Positions 7,109-16,462 of a stretch of DNA of 44,029 nucleotides are shown here, in pieces. The stretch is taken from positions 1 to 44,029 of the forward strand of contig JACYMD010000103.1 in NCBI GenBank assembly GCA_015272215.1, in the 5' to 3' direction. This DNA comes from Rivularia sp. T60_A2020_040 (GTDB lineage Bacteria > Cyanobacteriota > Cyanobacteriia > Cyanobacteriales > Nostocaceae). Positions within the stretch are counted from its first letter, which is position 1. Every line of letters begins with the position of its first letter. The position numbers and the translations under genes were made by a program. The notes beneath the pieces were generated by a model. That model was not told where the DNA came from. It ran no database searches and saw only the letters and a program-made list of their open reading frames with translations.

Positions 7109-8926
7109 CTACATATACTGACTCGCTTGAATCTCAAATAAATGAGCATAAGTACCCTTTAATTCCATCAGTTCATTATGAGTACCACCCTCGACTATGG
7201 TTCCATTATCCATTACGTATATCCGGTCAGCCATTCTTACGGTAGATAAACGGTGACTAATCAAAATCGCGGACTGATTTTTAATTAATTGACGGAACTT
7301 TTCAAATACCTCATACTCGGCTTTGGGGTCCATTGCGCTGGTGGGTTCATCCAAAACAATTAACTGGGAGTCTCGTAAAAATGCCCGCGCTAAGGCGACT
7401 TTCTGCCACTGACCGATACTTAGTTCTTCTCCTTTGTCAAATAATTTACCCAAAATAGTATCGTAGCCTTTAGGTAATTTAGTTATGACATCATCCGCAC
7501 CAGAACGACGGGCTGCTTCTATGATGCTGTCGCTGTGCGGTGGTAAGTCGATGTTTCCTAACCAGATATTCTCTTGGGCGGTAAAATGATATTTGGCATA
7601 ATCTTGAAAAATCACGCTGATTTGACGGCGTAATTCTGCTGTTTTAAATTGACTTAGATCAATTCCATCAATGGTGATTCTGCCAGATGTCGGGTCGTAC
7701 AGTCTACATAAAAGTTTAATTAAAGTAGTTTTACCAGAACCATTTTCCCCGACTAAGGCTACTACTTCCCCCGGTTTAATTGTCAGGTTAATATTTCTCA
7801 GCGCTTTGCGGGTAGTGGTAGAGTATTGAAAACCCACATTTTCAAATTCAATCCCAGTTTTGAACGGATGAGGAATCGGTTTGGGGTTTGGTGGGTCAAT
7901 TAACTTGGGTTCAATGTCAAGGAATTCGTAAAGATTTGCTAGAAACAAGTTATCTTCATAAAGTGCAGATAAGCTGTTCAATAAACCTTTAATATTACCC
8001 TGTCCCCGCTGCAAGGCTTGATAGTACAGCACTAAATCCCCTAAACGCAGCACACCATTAATCGTTTGGTAGATGATATAGGAATAAATTATAAATATCA
8101 GAATACCAGCGATCGCCTCTACCGCAAAGTTAGCTAAAGAACGTCCGGTTAAGATAGATAAACTTTCTTTATATATCTGTCGGCGGATGCGAAGATACCA
8201 CTGACTGAAGTAATTACCTAAGTTAAACAGCCGAATTTCTTTGGCAAATTGGTCTACTGTCAGCATATAGCCGATGTAACCAGCCTGACGCTCCATCGGT
8301 GTAACTTTGCGCTGCCATTTATACAAAATCCGAGAATATTTCACCCGCACTAACATCGCCGGAAGGGAAACAATAAACAGAACACCGGGTATTCCCCAGT
8401 GCAGCGACAGCAACAAAGTAATCATCCCTACCAAAGAAATTGCATTTTGTCCAGCATCTGCTAAACGATTGAGAATTTGGGGAGGTCGGTAAGGTGCTTC
8501 TTGTTGCGCTCTTTGCAATACATCATAATACAGTGGATTCTCGTAGTACTCTAAATCGGCTGCGATTGATTTAGCTTGGATAATTCCCTGCATATAGTCG
8601 GTTACTCGTTGGGAATGAGCGCTAGTAACTAATTGTGCTAGGGAGTTGGCAAGGTTAGTTAATAAGGTGACTGCTGCTGCGAGGACAACGAAAAATATCA
8701 CATTATTAAAAGCTGCGGCTTTATCGGCAGTGGTGAGACTGGCAGCTACTGTATCTATAATTAGTTTGGCGAGATAAATTGAGATTACTGGCAATACACC
8801 TTGAACAACAAGGATGATTACACGGGCAATTGTCCAACGAGGGCTACTTTGCCACACTAATCGCAAAGCAGGCAATAGACGCTGCGTACTTTGTAATTTT
8901 TCTTTGATTTTTTTGCCTGCTTGCAT
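7109..8926 (-). CDS. Lasso peptide ABC exporter (D)
   Basis: This 605-residue protein is a half-size ABC exporter: a six-helix transmembrane domain (about 30-310) fused to an ATPase domain. Walker A is GENGSGKTT at 393-401, the signature is LSIGQ at 502-506 (variant of LSGGQ), Walker B is LIVLDEP at 522-528, and the switch His is near 558. There is no N-terminal C39 peptidase, which fits a system whose leader is removed by B2 in the cytoplasm. It most likely exports the mature lasso peptide and may give self-protection. It is the first gene of the locus in transcription order, but repeat hairpins separate it from B1. Confidence 0.88.
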   Translation of the reverse strand: MQAGKKIKEKLQSTQRLLPALRLVWQSSPRWTIARVIILVVQGVLPVISIYLAKLIIDTVAASLTTADKAAAFNNVIFFVVLAAAVTLLTNLANSLAQLVTSAHSQRVTDYMQGIIQAKSIAADLEYYENPLYYDVLQRAQQEAPYRPPQILNRLADAGQNAISLVGMITLLLSLHWGIPGVLFIVSLPAMLVRVKYSRILYKWQRKVTPMERQAGYIGYMLTVDQFAKEIRLFNLGNYFSQWYLRIRRQIYKESLSILTGRSLANFAVEAIAGILIFIIYSYIIYQTINGVLRLGDLVLYYQALQRGQGNIKGLLNSLSALYEDNLFLANLYEFLDIEPKLIDPPNPKPIPHPFKTGIEFENVGFQYSTTTRKALRNINLTIKPGEVVALVGENGSGKTTLIKLLCRLYDPTSGRITIDGIDLSQFKTAELRRQISVIFQDYAKYHFTAQENIWLGNIDLPPHSDSIIEAARRSGADDVITKLPKGYDTILGKLFDKGEELSIGQWQKVALARAFLRDSQLIVLDEPTSAMDPKAEYEVFEKFRQLIKNQSAILISHRLSTVRMADRIYVMDNGTIVEGGTHNELMELKGTYAHLFEIQASQYM

Positions 8927-9540
8927 AATTTAAATAGTTTTTATTGATACATAAATATGATAGTGACCACAGAAGTCAGGTTTTGATCAAAATTTGTCCG
9001 CGTGTTACAAATACTTATGCAAAAACCCGACTTCTCAACCGGAATGTTCTGCTTCCCAGTATCGGTTCCCCTGGGAACTATTATTTCGAGGCTCTGTCTC
9101 CGATTACTCTCTCAATCGAATATCTTTTAGTACGCAAATACTATAAAAAAATGAAATAATTTATTGCTTACAAATACCTAAGTTAGCTTACAACGAAGAG
9201 TTTTTTAGGTATATGATATTACACGATTGCTTTTGGCAACGTCATTTTCTATAAGTTTTACTAATTGTTTGACTGCGTTTTTACCCGTCTGGGACTGCAA
9301 ATCCCAGTCTGATAGCAGAAGTCTATTAAAATGGACTAAAAATATTACAGCTTTACGTTATTTATATTTTTATTGATATTTTTGATTATTTAGCTAATTA
9401 TACGGCTCTGTGCAATATATAAGTTATCTTATACAAGTATACAAGCAATCTAACTACTTTTTAATAAGTAGTTTAAGTGTCAATTCACTTGATATACAAA
9501 GAATATTTGGATGATTTGAACGATTTCGATATCAAATCAA
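8927..9540. other. Non-coding region upstream of lasso exporter
   Basis: This 614-bp gap holds the imperfect inverted repeat at 8971-9035 and a small hairpin, CTGGGA/TCCCAG, at 9289-9307. The 71-codon plus-strand frame starting at 8944 runs across the repeat and is not convincing. The promoter of the lasso exporter should lie in the first 200 bp, but no clear boxes were found. Confidence 0.5.
8971..9035. repeat. AGAAGTCGGGTTTT-type inverted repeat, copy 1
   Basis: AGAAGTCAGGTTTT (8971-8984) and AAAACCCGACTTCT (9022-9035) are 14-bp inverted arms with one mismatch. The same arm sequence recurs perfectly at 32740-32803, and its core forms the tight palindrome at 10369. This suggests a small mobile or palindromic repeat family. 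Confidence 0.75.
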
Positions 9541-9861
9541 TCAATCATCTCTGACTTTTTTAAGTAAACCCATCCACATATCCGACGGGTTTGCATAGTA
9601 ATCAATTTGCTCCACTTGATATCGACAAGATGCAGAACCAATTTGTAATATAATATAATCGCCACATTTAACATCTTTACTTTGTGCTGTCATATAAGCT
9701 TTCATTGGGTTTTCTGCAATCTCAAACACGTAGTCACTTCCACGGACGCATTCCGTAAAATCATGGGTTTTGTTTTTTTGCTGCCGTAATTTTTTGAAAA
9801 TTGAATCCGTTAAAGACAAAAAAAATACGCTGGGGTTGATGCCTGACTTACTAGAAGACAT
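9541..9861 (-). CDS. Conserved hypothetical protein, 106 residues
   Basis: I do not recognise a named family. The protein begins MSSSKSGINPSVFFLSLTD and has an acidic, compact body (FTECVRGSDYVFEIAENP, CGDYIILQIGSASCRYQVEQIDYY) with no signal peptide or membrane segment. The C-terminal half looks like a small beta-barrel. A longer frame begins with TTG at 9951, but the extra 30 residues are basic and look like read-back into non-coding DNA, so the ATG at 9861 is preferred; neither start has a good ribosome site. It stands alone between the lasso locus and the tRNA gene. Confidence 0.6.
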   Translation of the reverse strand: MSSSKSGINPSVFFLSLTDSIFKKLRQQKNKTHDFTECVRGSDYVFEIAENPMKAYMTAQSKDVKCGDYIILQIGSASCRYQVEQIDYYANPSDMWMGLLKKVRDD

Positions 9862-10091
9862 AAAATAATTAAAACCACTAATTGGCAGTCTCTTAAAGAA
9901 ACTATGTTTGTAGATTTCTTTTAACCTGGAAATAGGTAAAAGCAATCCCAATATAATAGCAAGATTAATTAGTCTTTAAGAAATAAAGTTCGCGGTAGCA
10001 ACGAGCTTGCACTACGCGATCCCATTTTTCAGTTACCCATAACAAAACCGGATTACTATGGTTTTTTGGGTAAATTCAAGACAGAAACTAC

Positions 10092-10120
10092 TTGACACTA
10101 CCCGAACCTATTGTTATACT
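10092..10120 (+). promoter_or_regulatory. Promoter of tRNA-Gln
   Basis: TTGACA (10092-10097) and TATACT (10115-10120) are spaced by exactly 17 bp, a near-consensus housekeeping sigma promoter. The expected start of transcription is about 10 bp before the mature tRNA. Confidence 0.85.
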
Positions 10121-10137
10121 CACTAAAGTAAAGCTGA

Positions 10138-10209
10138 TGGGGCGTCGCCAAGCGGTAAGGCAGCGGGTTTTGGTCTCGCCATTCCTAGGTTCGAATCCTA
10201 GCGCCCCAG
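10138..10209 (+). tRNA. tRNA-Gln (anticodon TTG)
   Basis: This 72-nt sequence folds as a cloverleaf. The acceptor stem is TGGGGCG with CGCCCCA, and the discriminator base is G. The anticodon stem-loop is GCGGG-TTTTGGT-CTCGC, with TTG in the anticodon position. The T-arm reads CCTAGGTTCGAATCCTAG. No CCA is encoded. The U1-A72 start pair is typical of bacterial tRNA-Gln. A consensus promoter precedes it and an intrinsic terminator follows, so it is a single-gene unit. Confidence 0.96.
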
Positions 10210-10241
10210 TTTACTAAGTTGAAAACATTTTGCAGGTAATG

Positions 10242-10271
10242 ACCTTTCTAAGATTAGAAAGGTTTTTGTTT
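10242..10271 (+). terminator. Intrinsic terminator of tRNA-Gln
   Basis: ACCTTTCTAA (10242-10251) pairs with TTAGAAAGGT (10254-10263) and is followed directly by TTTTGTTT. This is a standard factor-independent terminator 33 nt past the tRNA. Confidence 0.85.
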
Positions 10272-11190
10272 ATCAATTTTGATTCGTTAATATTATGACC
10301 GCTTGACTGCTTGTGGATACCCCAAGCTGATACTAAATATCGAAATTAGGATAATGTACGGTGTTCATATCCCCGACTTCTTGAAGAAGTCGGGGATCTA
10401 AATTCTCATATATGATTTAGGATTGCTATATATTTTCTACATATATTCTTTAAACAATCTTTGTAATGTATGTAAAGCATCACGTTGTTACATAAAAGAT
10501 TTAGAGCAATAATAAATACTAATTATGAAGGCGATCGCGCTGTCCTGTCATTTAGCTCTATAGTAAGCATTAATCAATTACTCGGTTCTTAGTTCAATGA
10601 GCAATTGGGAGGTAAATATTATAGTTTAAACATCTGTTAGAGGAACGATTGGGGTAAAAGTGATGTATGTAAATTTATTGACCCCAGGTTTTGTCCGGAA
10701 AAATTTCTATGATATGAGTAATAATACAGTGAGCTAAATTTCGGTTAAATTGCCGCATTTATCAGTAAGAAAAGGTCTGAAGTTGTGAATTTACATAAAT
10801 AAATTAATAAATTAATTAATCTTACTGTAGTCAAAACTGAATCTGAAAATTTTCAACAACTAATCAAAATTTAACTATAAATTTAACTATAATTTATTAT
10901 AGATGTAAATGAATCAACAAACGTCGGCTACGTAATGTTACTGTATATATAGGGCATCGCCAGTTGTCGGCTGGTATCTTCAATACTTCAAGCAGGGTAG
11001 TGTATCTGTAAGATAGGTTTTTAACAACCTTTGAGGAAAGCTTGGAGATAGTCTGGAGTGTAGGTTTTCTTAACTTCCTTAGAAGTATAGGGTGCATCGG
11101 TGTTGTAAAGGCTAAACGGAAAACTAAATAGTGCCTTTCGGGAATGAAAGCCAAAAATTACGTAAGTAATACAAGCAATTAAAATTTACT
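10272..11190. other. Non-coding region upstream of the first Wzc gene
   Basis: About 920 bp without a convincing gene. It contains the perfect palindrome at 10369-10397, one HIP1 site near 10532, and tandem TTTAACTATAAA-like repeats at about 10870-10900. The 85-codon minus-strand frame at 10897-11154 has a biased, arginine- and leucine-rich translation with no family resemblance and was left out. The promoter of the Wzc-like gene at 11191 should lie here, but no clear boxes were recognised. Confidence 0.5.
10369..10397. repeat. Perfect palindrome ATCCCCGACTTCTT
   Basis: ATCCCCGACTTCTT (10369-10382) and AAGAAGTCGGGGAT (10384-10397) flank a single central G, giving 14-bp arms. The GACTTCT/AGAAGTC core is shared with the inverted repeats at 8971 and 32740. 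Confidence 0.8.
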
Positions 11191-13401
11191 ATGACTATGC
11201 TGAAGTCAGAAAAAAATCCTTACCTCTTTTCTCAAGCAGGTACCCATTTAAATGATGTTGAAGAAGGTGGATTGAATTTAGGACAAGTAGGAGCAGCTTT
11301 ACGACGTAGAGCATTATTAATTGTTGGTGTTACGGGGGTAGTAACAACTGCTGCGGTATTGAAAGCAGAATCAGAACCTCCGATATATCAAGGTCAATTT
11401 GATATTTTAACTCAACCAGTCACCGGGGAAGGTAAAGCGATAGCCAACCTTCCTCAAACTTTGGGTTCTAGAGATGCCATAGCACCTCCGGAGACAGAAA
11501 AAGATGTTGCCACAACGATTCAAGTTTTAAAAAGCCCGTTAATATTAAATCCAGTTGTAGAAAATCTTCAGAGCAAATATCCAAATCTGGAATACGAATC
11601 ATTTATTAAGGGTTTAGTTATTGGATCGAAACAGAAAGATATTTTAACAGTAGGATATGTATCTGGAGATCAGCAGCTAGTTAGCGATGTTTTAAAGGAA
11701 ATTGCTGATGCTTATCTAAACTATAGCTTGAAGGAACGTCAGCAAGATATCGATCAGGCGATAAACTTTGTTCAAGGGCGAATCACCAACGGTGGGTTAA
11801 GACAGCGAGTTGAAGAGCTACAAAATAAACTGCGAACTCTCAGAAGTGTAAATAATTTAATTGAACCCGCACAACAATCTCAACAAGTATCCGCTCAAAT
11901 TGCCAGTTTTACCCAACAGCAATTAGAGAATCGGGTGCAGTACGAGCAAATGCTAGCTCAGTATCAAGAATTACAAAAGGAGTTGGCGCAACAGCCAGGA
12001 GAGCGAGTTGGGAATTCCATACTCAGCGAAAATCCTCGTTATCAGAAAATTCTCGACGAAATTCAGAAAATTCAGATTGAAACTAAAAGTCAGTCTGCTG
12101 TATTTACAGATAATAATCCGACGATACAGGCTTTACAGCAAAAGACAACTAACTTGATTCCAATGCTGAATGCAGAGGAAAACAGAGTCCAAAACGAATT
12201 TCAAAATCGCATCCAAACATTACAAGCTCGCGATTTATCTTTATCTGATAAAATCAATCGACTAAATGCAGAGTTGAGAAATTTGGCAACAGTGACTCGT
12301 GATTACGAAAATATTCAGCGGGAGTTACTGATTGCTACAGAAGGATTAAACCAGTTTTTAACCAAGCAGCAAGCTTTGGAAATTGAGAAGTCTCAGAAAC
12401 AGCAACCTTGGAGATTATTAGATCCTCAACTGACTAAAGTTGAACAACCGGAAGCTGTTTCCCAAAGTGCTAGAAGAAACTTGGCTTTGGGTGGAGCTTT
12501 AGGTTTGCTTTTGGGTGTTGGTGCTGCTTTGGTTATAGACAAGTTGAGCAATGTTTACTATACTTCTAAAGATTTGAAAGAAACTACCAGATTACCGTTA
12601 TTAGGAGTAGTTCCTTTCAGTAAAGAACTTGCTAATAGTGCCAAGCAAGATGCCCAAGTTGGTCGGGTTCATCAAGCAACTCGTGCGGCATTTTTTGAAG
12701 TTTTTCGTTCTCTCTACACCAATATTCTACTTTTGGGTTCCGATACACCGATTCGTTCACTCGTGGTGAGTTCGGCTACACCAGAAGACGGTAAAACTAC
12801 GGTGGCTATTCAGTTGGCTTTGGCAGCAGCAGCAATGGGACAACGGGTATTATTAGTAGATGCAAATCTTCGCTGTCCGACTATACATCAGCGTGTCGGA
12901 TTAATGAATATTCAGGGGTTAACAGATGTGATTTCCTCTGAGTTGGAATGGAGCAATATTATAGAGCGATCGCCACTTGAAGATAATTTGTATGTCATGG
13001 CAGCAGGTCCGATTCCACCGGATTCTACCAGATTACTCGCTTCTGTGAAAATGCAGGATTTAATGAACGAACTGCATAATAGTTTTGATTTAGTAATTTA
13101 CGATACAACACCCATAGTTGGTTTTGCGGATGCTAATTTGTTAGCTGCAAATACTAATGGTGTAATGTTAGTGGCTGGTTTGGGTAAATTGAAGCGTACT
13201 GCATTCGCTCAAGCCCTAGAAGAAATTCAAGTATCCGGTACTGCGATTTTAGGCTTGGTAGCAAATAAGTCTAAGGAATCAACAGCTATTTCTCAAAGTA
13301 ATTATCAACAATATTACAAGATGAGTGTCGAAAGAGTAGGGGAAGATGATTTAGTTGAGTCGAGAAATTCCTCTTCAATAAGTAAAATTAAATTACATTA
13401 A
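11191..13401 (+). CDS. Wzc-like polysaccharide co-polymerase / tyrosine autokinase
   Basis: This 736-residue protein has a Wzz chain-length domain between two membrane helices (about 40-57 and 430-450) with a long coiled-coil periplasmic region, then a cytoplasmic BY-kinase domain. The kinase motifs are SATPEDGKTT (about 529-538), the Walker A' VLLVDANLRCP (about 553) and Walker B LVIYDTTP (about 633). A short Tyr cluster (NYQQYYK) near the C-terminus could be the autophosphorylation tail. Such proteins control the length and export of capsule or exopolysaccharide chains together with Wzy, which is encoded nearby at 16463. It reads towards the leftward glycosyltransferase operon and ends at a bidirectional palindrome. 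Confidence 0.9.
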   Translation: MTMLKSEKNPYLFSQAGTHLNDVEEGGLNLGQVGAALRRRALLIVGVTGVVTTAAVLKAESEPPIYQGQFDILTQPVTGEGKAIANLPQTLGSRDAIAPPETEKDVATTIQVLKSPLILNPVVENLQSKYPNLEYESFIKGLVIGSKQKDILTVGYVSGDQQLVSDVLKEIADAYLNYSLKERQQDIDQAINFVQGRITNGGLRQRVEELQNKLRTLRSVNNLIEPAQQSQQVSAQIASFTQQQLENRVQYEQMLAQYQELQKELAQQPGERVGNSILSENPRYQKILDEIQKIQIETKSQSAVFTDNNPTIQALQQKTTNLIPMLNAEENRVQNEFQNRIQTLQARDLSLSDKINRLNAELRNLATVTRDYENIQRELLIATEGLNQFLTKQQALEIEKSQKQQPWRLLDPQLTKVEQPEAVSQSARRNLALGGALGLLLGVGAALVIDKLSNVYYTSKDLKETTRLPLLGVVPFSKELANSAKQDAQVGRVHQATRAAFFEVFRSLYTNILLLGSDTPIRSLVVSSATPEDGKTTVAIQLALAAAAMGQRVLLVDANLRCPTIHQRVGLMNIQGLTDVISSELEWSNIIERSPLEDNLYVMAAGPIPPDSTRLLASVKMQDLMNELHNSFDLVIYDTTPIVGFADANLLAANTNGVMLVAGLGKLKRTAFAQALEEIQVSGTAILGLVANKSKESTAISQSNYQQYYKMSVERVGEDDLVESRNSSSISKIKLH

Positions 13402-13410
13402 AAATTGTAA

Positions 13411-13431
13411 AGACGTAGCACTGCTACGTCT
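13411..13431. repeat. AGACGTAGCA palindrome between convergent genes
   Basis: AGACGTAGCA and TGCTACGTCT flank one central C. The element lies in the 53-bp gap between two convergent genes and may act as a bidirectional terminator. It belongs to the same palindrome class as 37277-37309. Confidence 0.75.
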
Positions 13432-13454
13432 CTTATCGATTAAATTACACCAAG

Positions 13455-13934
13455 CTAATTATCTGGAGATTTCAAAGCTTGATCTAGTACTTGACGAGCT
13501 TCTTCTGCTTTTTCTCGAGCTTCTTTATAGCGTAGATTAGCTTGAGCAAAATTTTTCAGAGATTTAAAACCTTCTTTGAGGTGAGAAATTTCTTCCTCAC
13601 TGACGGATTGATCTGAAAACAAGATATCAACTAATTTACGAACTTCCAAAGCTTCGCTACGTGTTTCTTGAACTTTCAACTTCAGAGTTGCGAGATTGCT
13701 CAGAAGTTGAACTGCTTCTATAATTGTATCTTCTCCGCTAGCAGTATCCATTGATGCTTCTTTTACTTCAATTAATTGCTGAGGGCCAAATCCTTCTTCG
13801 AGTTGGGTGGGTAAATCACCAGCTTCCATAATTTCCATCAGCTTATCCATTGCTTTTTCACGAGCTTTGTTGGAATCTTTGCCAGGAACGGTTAAGATGA
13901 TTTCTGGACTTTGAACAATAGTATAACGAACCAT
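13455..13934 (-). CDS. Conserved hypothetical cyanobacterial protein, 159 residues
   Basis: No named family is recognised. The N-terminal third (MVRYTIVQSPEIILTVPGKD, then KAREKAMDKLMEIMEAGDLP) looks like a small alpha/beta unit; the rest is strongly helical and charged, with Lys/Glu/Ala-rich heptads near the end (RYKEAREKAEEARQ) suggesting a coiled coil. There is no signal peptide or membrane segment. A TTG-started frame adds ten residues upstream, but the ATG at 13934 gives a cleaner N-terminus. It is convergent with the Wzc-like gene and separated from the glycosyltransferase operon by 287 bp, so a link to polysaccharide synthesis is uncertain. Confidence 0.65.
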   Translation of the reverse strand: MVRYTIVQSPEIILTVPGKDSNKAREKAMDKLMEIMEAGDLPTQLEEGFGPQQLIEVKEASMDTASGEDTIIEAVQLLSNLATLKLKVQETRSEALEVRKLVDILFSDQSVSEEEISHLKEGFKSLKNFAQANLRYKEAREKAEEARQVLDQALKSPDN

Positions 13935-14221
13935 ATTTAGGCAGAAGTATTGCCGATAAATCAAACCAAGTTATTAATTTTAACTTAAAATGTGCCTAGA
14001 TTATCATTTATTGTTTTTTTGTAATTAAATAAAAAATGCCAAAAATCGGGTATTGTTTTTCTATTTCCTCAAAAATGTAAATAAATATAATTCATCTCAA
14101 ATTTGTTAGCACGGGAATTATATGTTTGAACGCAGAGGAGCGCAAAGGTTCACGCAGAGGGGCGCAAAGTTAGGGATGGATAGTAAAGTGAGTAATTTGT
14201 CAATGGTTTAGAAAATAAATA

Positions 14222-15331
14222 TCACGGATTATTTTTTGTTAAGTCTATAATCAGATTAAGCCATTGTTCGAGATGATCATTGACAAACATATTTTCTGAT
14301 AATTCTACTCCTTCAGCACCGATATTAGTAGAAATCACGGGCAATCCTGCTGCCAGCATTTCTAAGGTTTTAAGTTTGATGCCCGCACCTTGAAGTAAGG
14401 GTACAATTCCGATTTGTGCTTTTTCAAAATAGGGAGTAGGATCTTCGACAAATCCGGTTACTATAATATTATTATTATTACAATTATTATTTTGCAGGTT
14501 GATAATTTTTGCAGAAGGATTGGAACCGACAACATACAGTTTGTATTCTGAGTCGATTTTGAGCAGCTTAGTAAAGCATTTTTGCGTAAAATGGATTACT
14601 GCTTGTTCATTTTCAGGTCGATTCATTGCAGCCCAAAATAACAAACTTTTTTTCTCAATTTTATCAGGATTACGTTTAATTTTAGAGATAAAAGAACTAA
14701 GTTGAGGAGGTTTAATGATAATTTTATTTTCTGGTATACTAAATAAAGAAGTGAGAATATCGCAGTCTTTTTTGGATAAAACCCATAATTGATTTACATT
14801 AGAATAAAGTTTTTTTTCAAATTTAAATAATCTGGCTACTTCAACACCTAAAATAAAATTAGTTTCGGACTTTCTTAAAAAAGATTGAGTGACAATATCG
14901 TGTATGTTGATTATTGTGTGAGTATAGTTAGAGTTAATCAGCGGTTTAATCAAATCAAGATAAACCGCAGCGTGAGAATATTCAAAATGAATTAAATCAT
15001 AAGTGTTTTTTTCTAGCAACTCTTGAATTTTATCAGCTACGGTTGTTTGATAACGAGTAGAAAATTTGAACGGAATCGATAAATTAGTTAAACAGCTAAT
15101 AATTTTAGCTGATTTTGTCAAGGGATAGAGAAAAAGGTGATTTCTGTATTTATCTAATAAATCTGTAGCAGCATTGATTTCGGCTTGATTTGCGATAACA
15201 ACAACATCAACATCAACAGTTGTATTATTATGATAACGATATTGTTCTAAATTATTTAAAGCTATCTTTTGTCCAGCTTGAGGGTATAAATTAGTCGGAG
15301 CATGGGCAGAAATAAACAATATTTTAGACAT
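14222..15331 (-). CDS. Family 4 glycosyltransferase
   Basis: This 369-residue protein has a GT-B fold. The N-terminal half begins KILFISAHAPTNLYPQAGQK, and the C-terminal donor-binding domain carries VPLLQGAGIKLKTLEMLAAGLPVISTNIGAEGVE in outline (the glycine-rich loop and the GT4 Glu region). It should transfer a sugar from a nucleotide donor to a growing lipid-linked oligosaccharide in the cytoplasm; donor and acceptor cannot be told. It is the last gene of a leftward operon starting with the sugar transferase at 20705, and a heptamer repeat array precedes it. An unusual run of Asn (NNNCNNNN) appears near residue 280. Confidence 0.85.
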   Translation of the reverse strand: MSKILFISAHAPTNLYPQAGQKIALNNLEQYRYHNNTTVDVDVVVIANQAEINAATDLLDKYRNHLFLYPLTKSAKIISCLTNLSIPFKFSTRYQTTVADKIQELLEKNTYDLIHFEYSHAAVYLDLIKPLINSNYTHTIINIHDIVTQSFLRKSETNFILGVEVARLFKFEKKLYSNVNQLWVLSKKDCDILTSLFSIPENKIIIKPPQLSSFISKIKRNPDKIEKKSLLFWAAMNRPENEQAVIHFTQKCFTKLLKIDSEYKLYVVGSNPSAKIINLQNNNCNNNNIIVTGFVEDPTPYFEKAQIGIVPLLQGAGIKLKTLEMLAAGLPVISTNIGAEGVELSENMFVNDHLEQWLNLIIDLTKNNP

Positions 15332-15350
15332 TTAAGCAATTTTAATAACT

Positions 15351-15402
15351 ATCAACTGTCCACTGTCCACTGTCAACTGTCAACTGTCAACTGTCAACTG
15401 TC
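15351..15402. repeat. Heptamer repeat array (CAACTGT)
   Basis: About seven tandem copies of a 7-bp unit (CAACTGT with CCACTGT variants) fill most of the gap between two glycosyltransferase genes. The same unit recurs at 18991, 24972, 28769, 30087, 31576 and 36233. Confidence 0.9.
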
Positions 15403-15408
15403 CAAAGA

Positions 15409-16272
15409 TTACCATTTACCATATTCAGATACAGATGTTTTTGTAAATTGTTTAGTAAATTGTTGAATAAAACATTTTAATTTACGTGCTGTCGGTGGTT
15501 TTAAAAAATACCTTGCTGGTAATGCAAATATTTCGTTGATAATCCATAATATATAAGCTTTAATGCGTTGCTTTTGAGAAACTTCTGGAAAATTATCAGA
15601 TGCTTTATTACTGATTTTCCAACATTGTTTGATTAATTTGGCTCTATCCCAAGGTAGAGGTGATGAACTCATTCCATTCAGGGAGTAAGCTGCTAAGGGA
15701 GTTTCGATACAATGAAATTTATATCTGTTAATAAATAAACGCAAAATCATATCGTAATCGGCGGCAATTTTGTATTGTAAGTCATATAATCCAGTTGCGA
15801 TGTAAGCCGATTTTTTAATAAAGCAAGATGGATGATTTAAGGTAAAGCGAATTGGTAGTTTATTTAAGGTACCAGGAATAAAGGTAGCAATATATTCATT
15901 TTGGTAATAATTTTTGATGGGTGAATATAATATATCAGTATTTGGATATTGCTCAAATTGTTGTTCTACTGTTTTGATAGCATTTTCAAGGTACCAATCA
16001 TCAGAATTTATAATTCCGATAATTTCTCCTGTAGCGAGTTTAATTCCTTTATTCATAGCATCGTAAGCACCAGAATCTCTTTCGGATATAAATATATCTA
16101 TATTGTTAGCGTATTTGTTGATGATTTCGCAAGTTTTATCGGTAGAACCTCCATCAATTACAATATATTCTAAAATAGATTTTCTAGTCTGATTAATCAC
16201 GCTAAGAATAGTTTTTTCAATCGTTTTTTCGGAATTAAAACTTGGTGTTATTATCGATATTTTGGACTGCAT
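15409..16272 (-). CDS. Family 2 glycosyltransferase
   Basis: This 287-residue protein has a GT-A fold of the WcaA type. The N-terminus reads KISIITPSFNSEKTIEKTI, followed by VIDGGSTDKTCEII and the acidic metal site in GIINSDDWY (about residue 92). ADYDMILRL further on matches the ED-like acceptor region. The last 70 residues are basic and may contact the membrane. It probably adds one sugar of the repeat unit. It lies in the leftward operon between the Wzy-like polymerase and a GT4 enzyme. Confidence 0.87.
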   Translation of the reverse strand: MQSKISIITPSFNSEKTIEKTILSVINQTRKSILEYIVIDGGSTDKTCEIINKYANNIDIFISERDSGAYDAMNKGIKLATGEIIGIINSDDWYLENAIKTVEQQFEQYPNTDILYSPIKNYYQNEYIATFIPGTLNKLPIRFTLNHPSCFIKKSAYIATGLYDLQYKIAADYDMILRLFINRYKFHCIETPLAAYSLNGMSSSPLPWDRAKLIKQCWKISNKASDNFPEVSQKQRIKAYILWIINEIFALPARYFLKPPTARKLKCFIQQFTKQFTKTSVSEYGKW

Positions 16273-16462
16273 TTTTTTTGATTATACTTTTATTTTTATT
16301 TTTGGATTTTTAGTTATTACTATTACTTCATGAGTGATTAATGACTAAGTTGTCGCGCATTTAATTTGTATTTTTCTAGCGGGCTTTCTGCCCCGCACTA
16401 CAAGAATTTAATAAAGTTTGAATATACTTTCTTGAAGGCTTTTTAGCTTACTAGTATTTTTT

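Noticed and set aside
8944-9159. 71-codon plus-strand frame upstream of the lasso exporter, considered as a second precursor
   Set aside because: No lasso leader motif; it runs across an inverted repeat and has no ribosome site.
10897-11154. 85-codon minus-strand frame before the first Wzc gene
   Set aside because: Arg/Leu-rich composition without recognisable domain; it occupies the likely promoter region of the Wzc gene.
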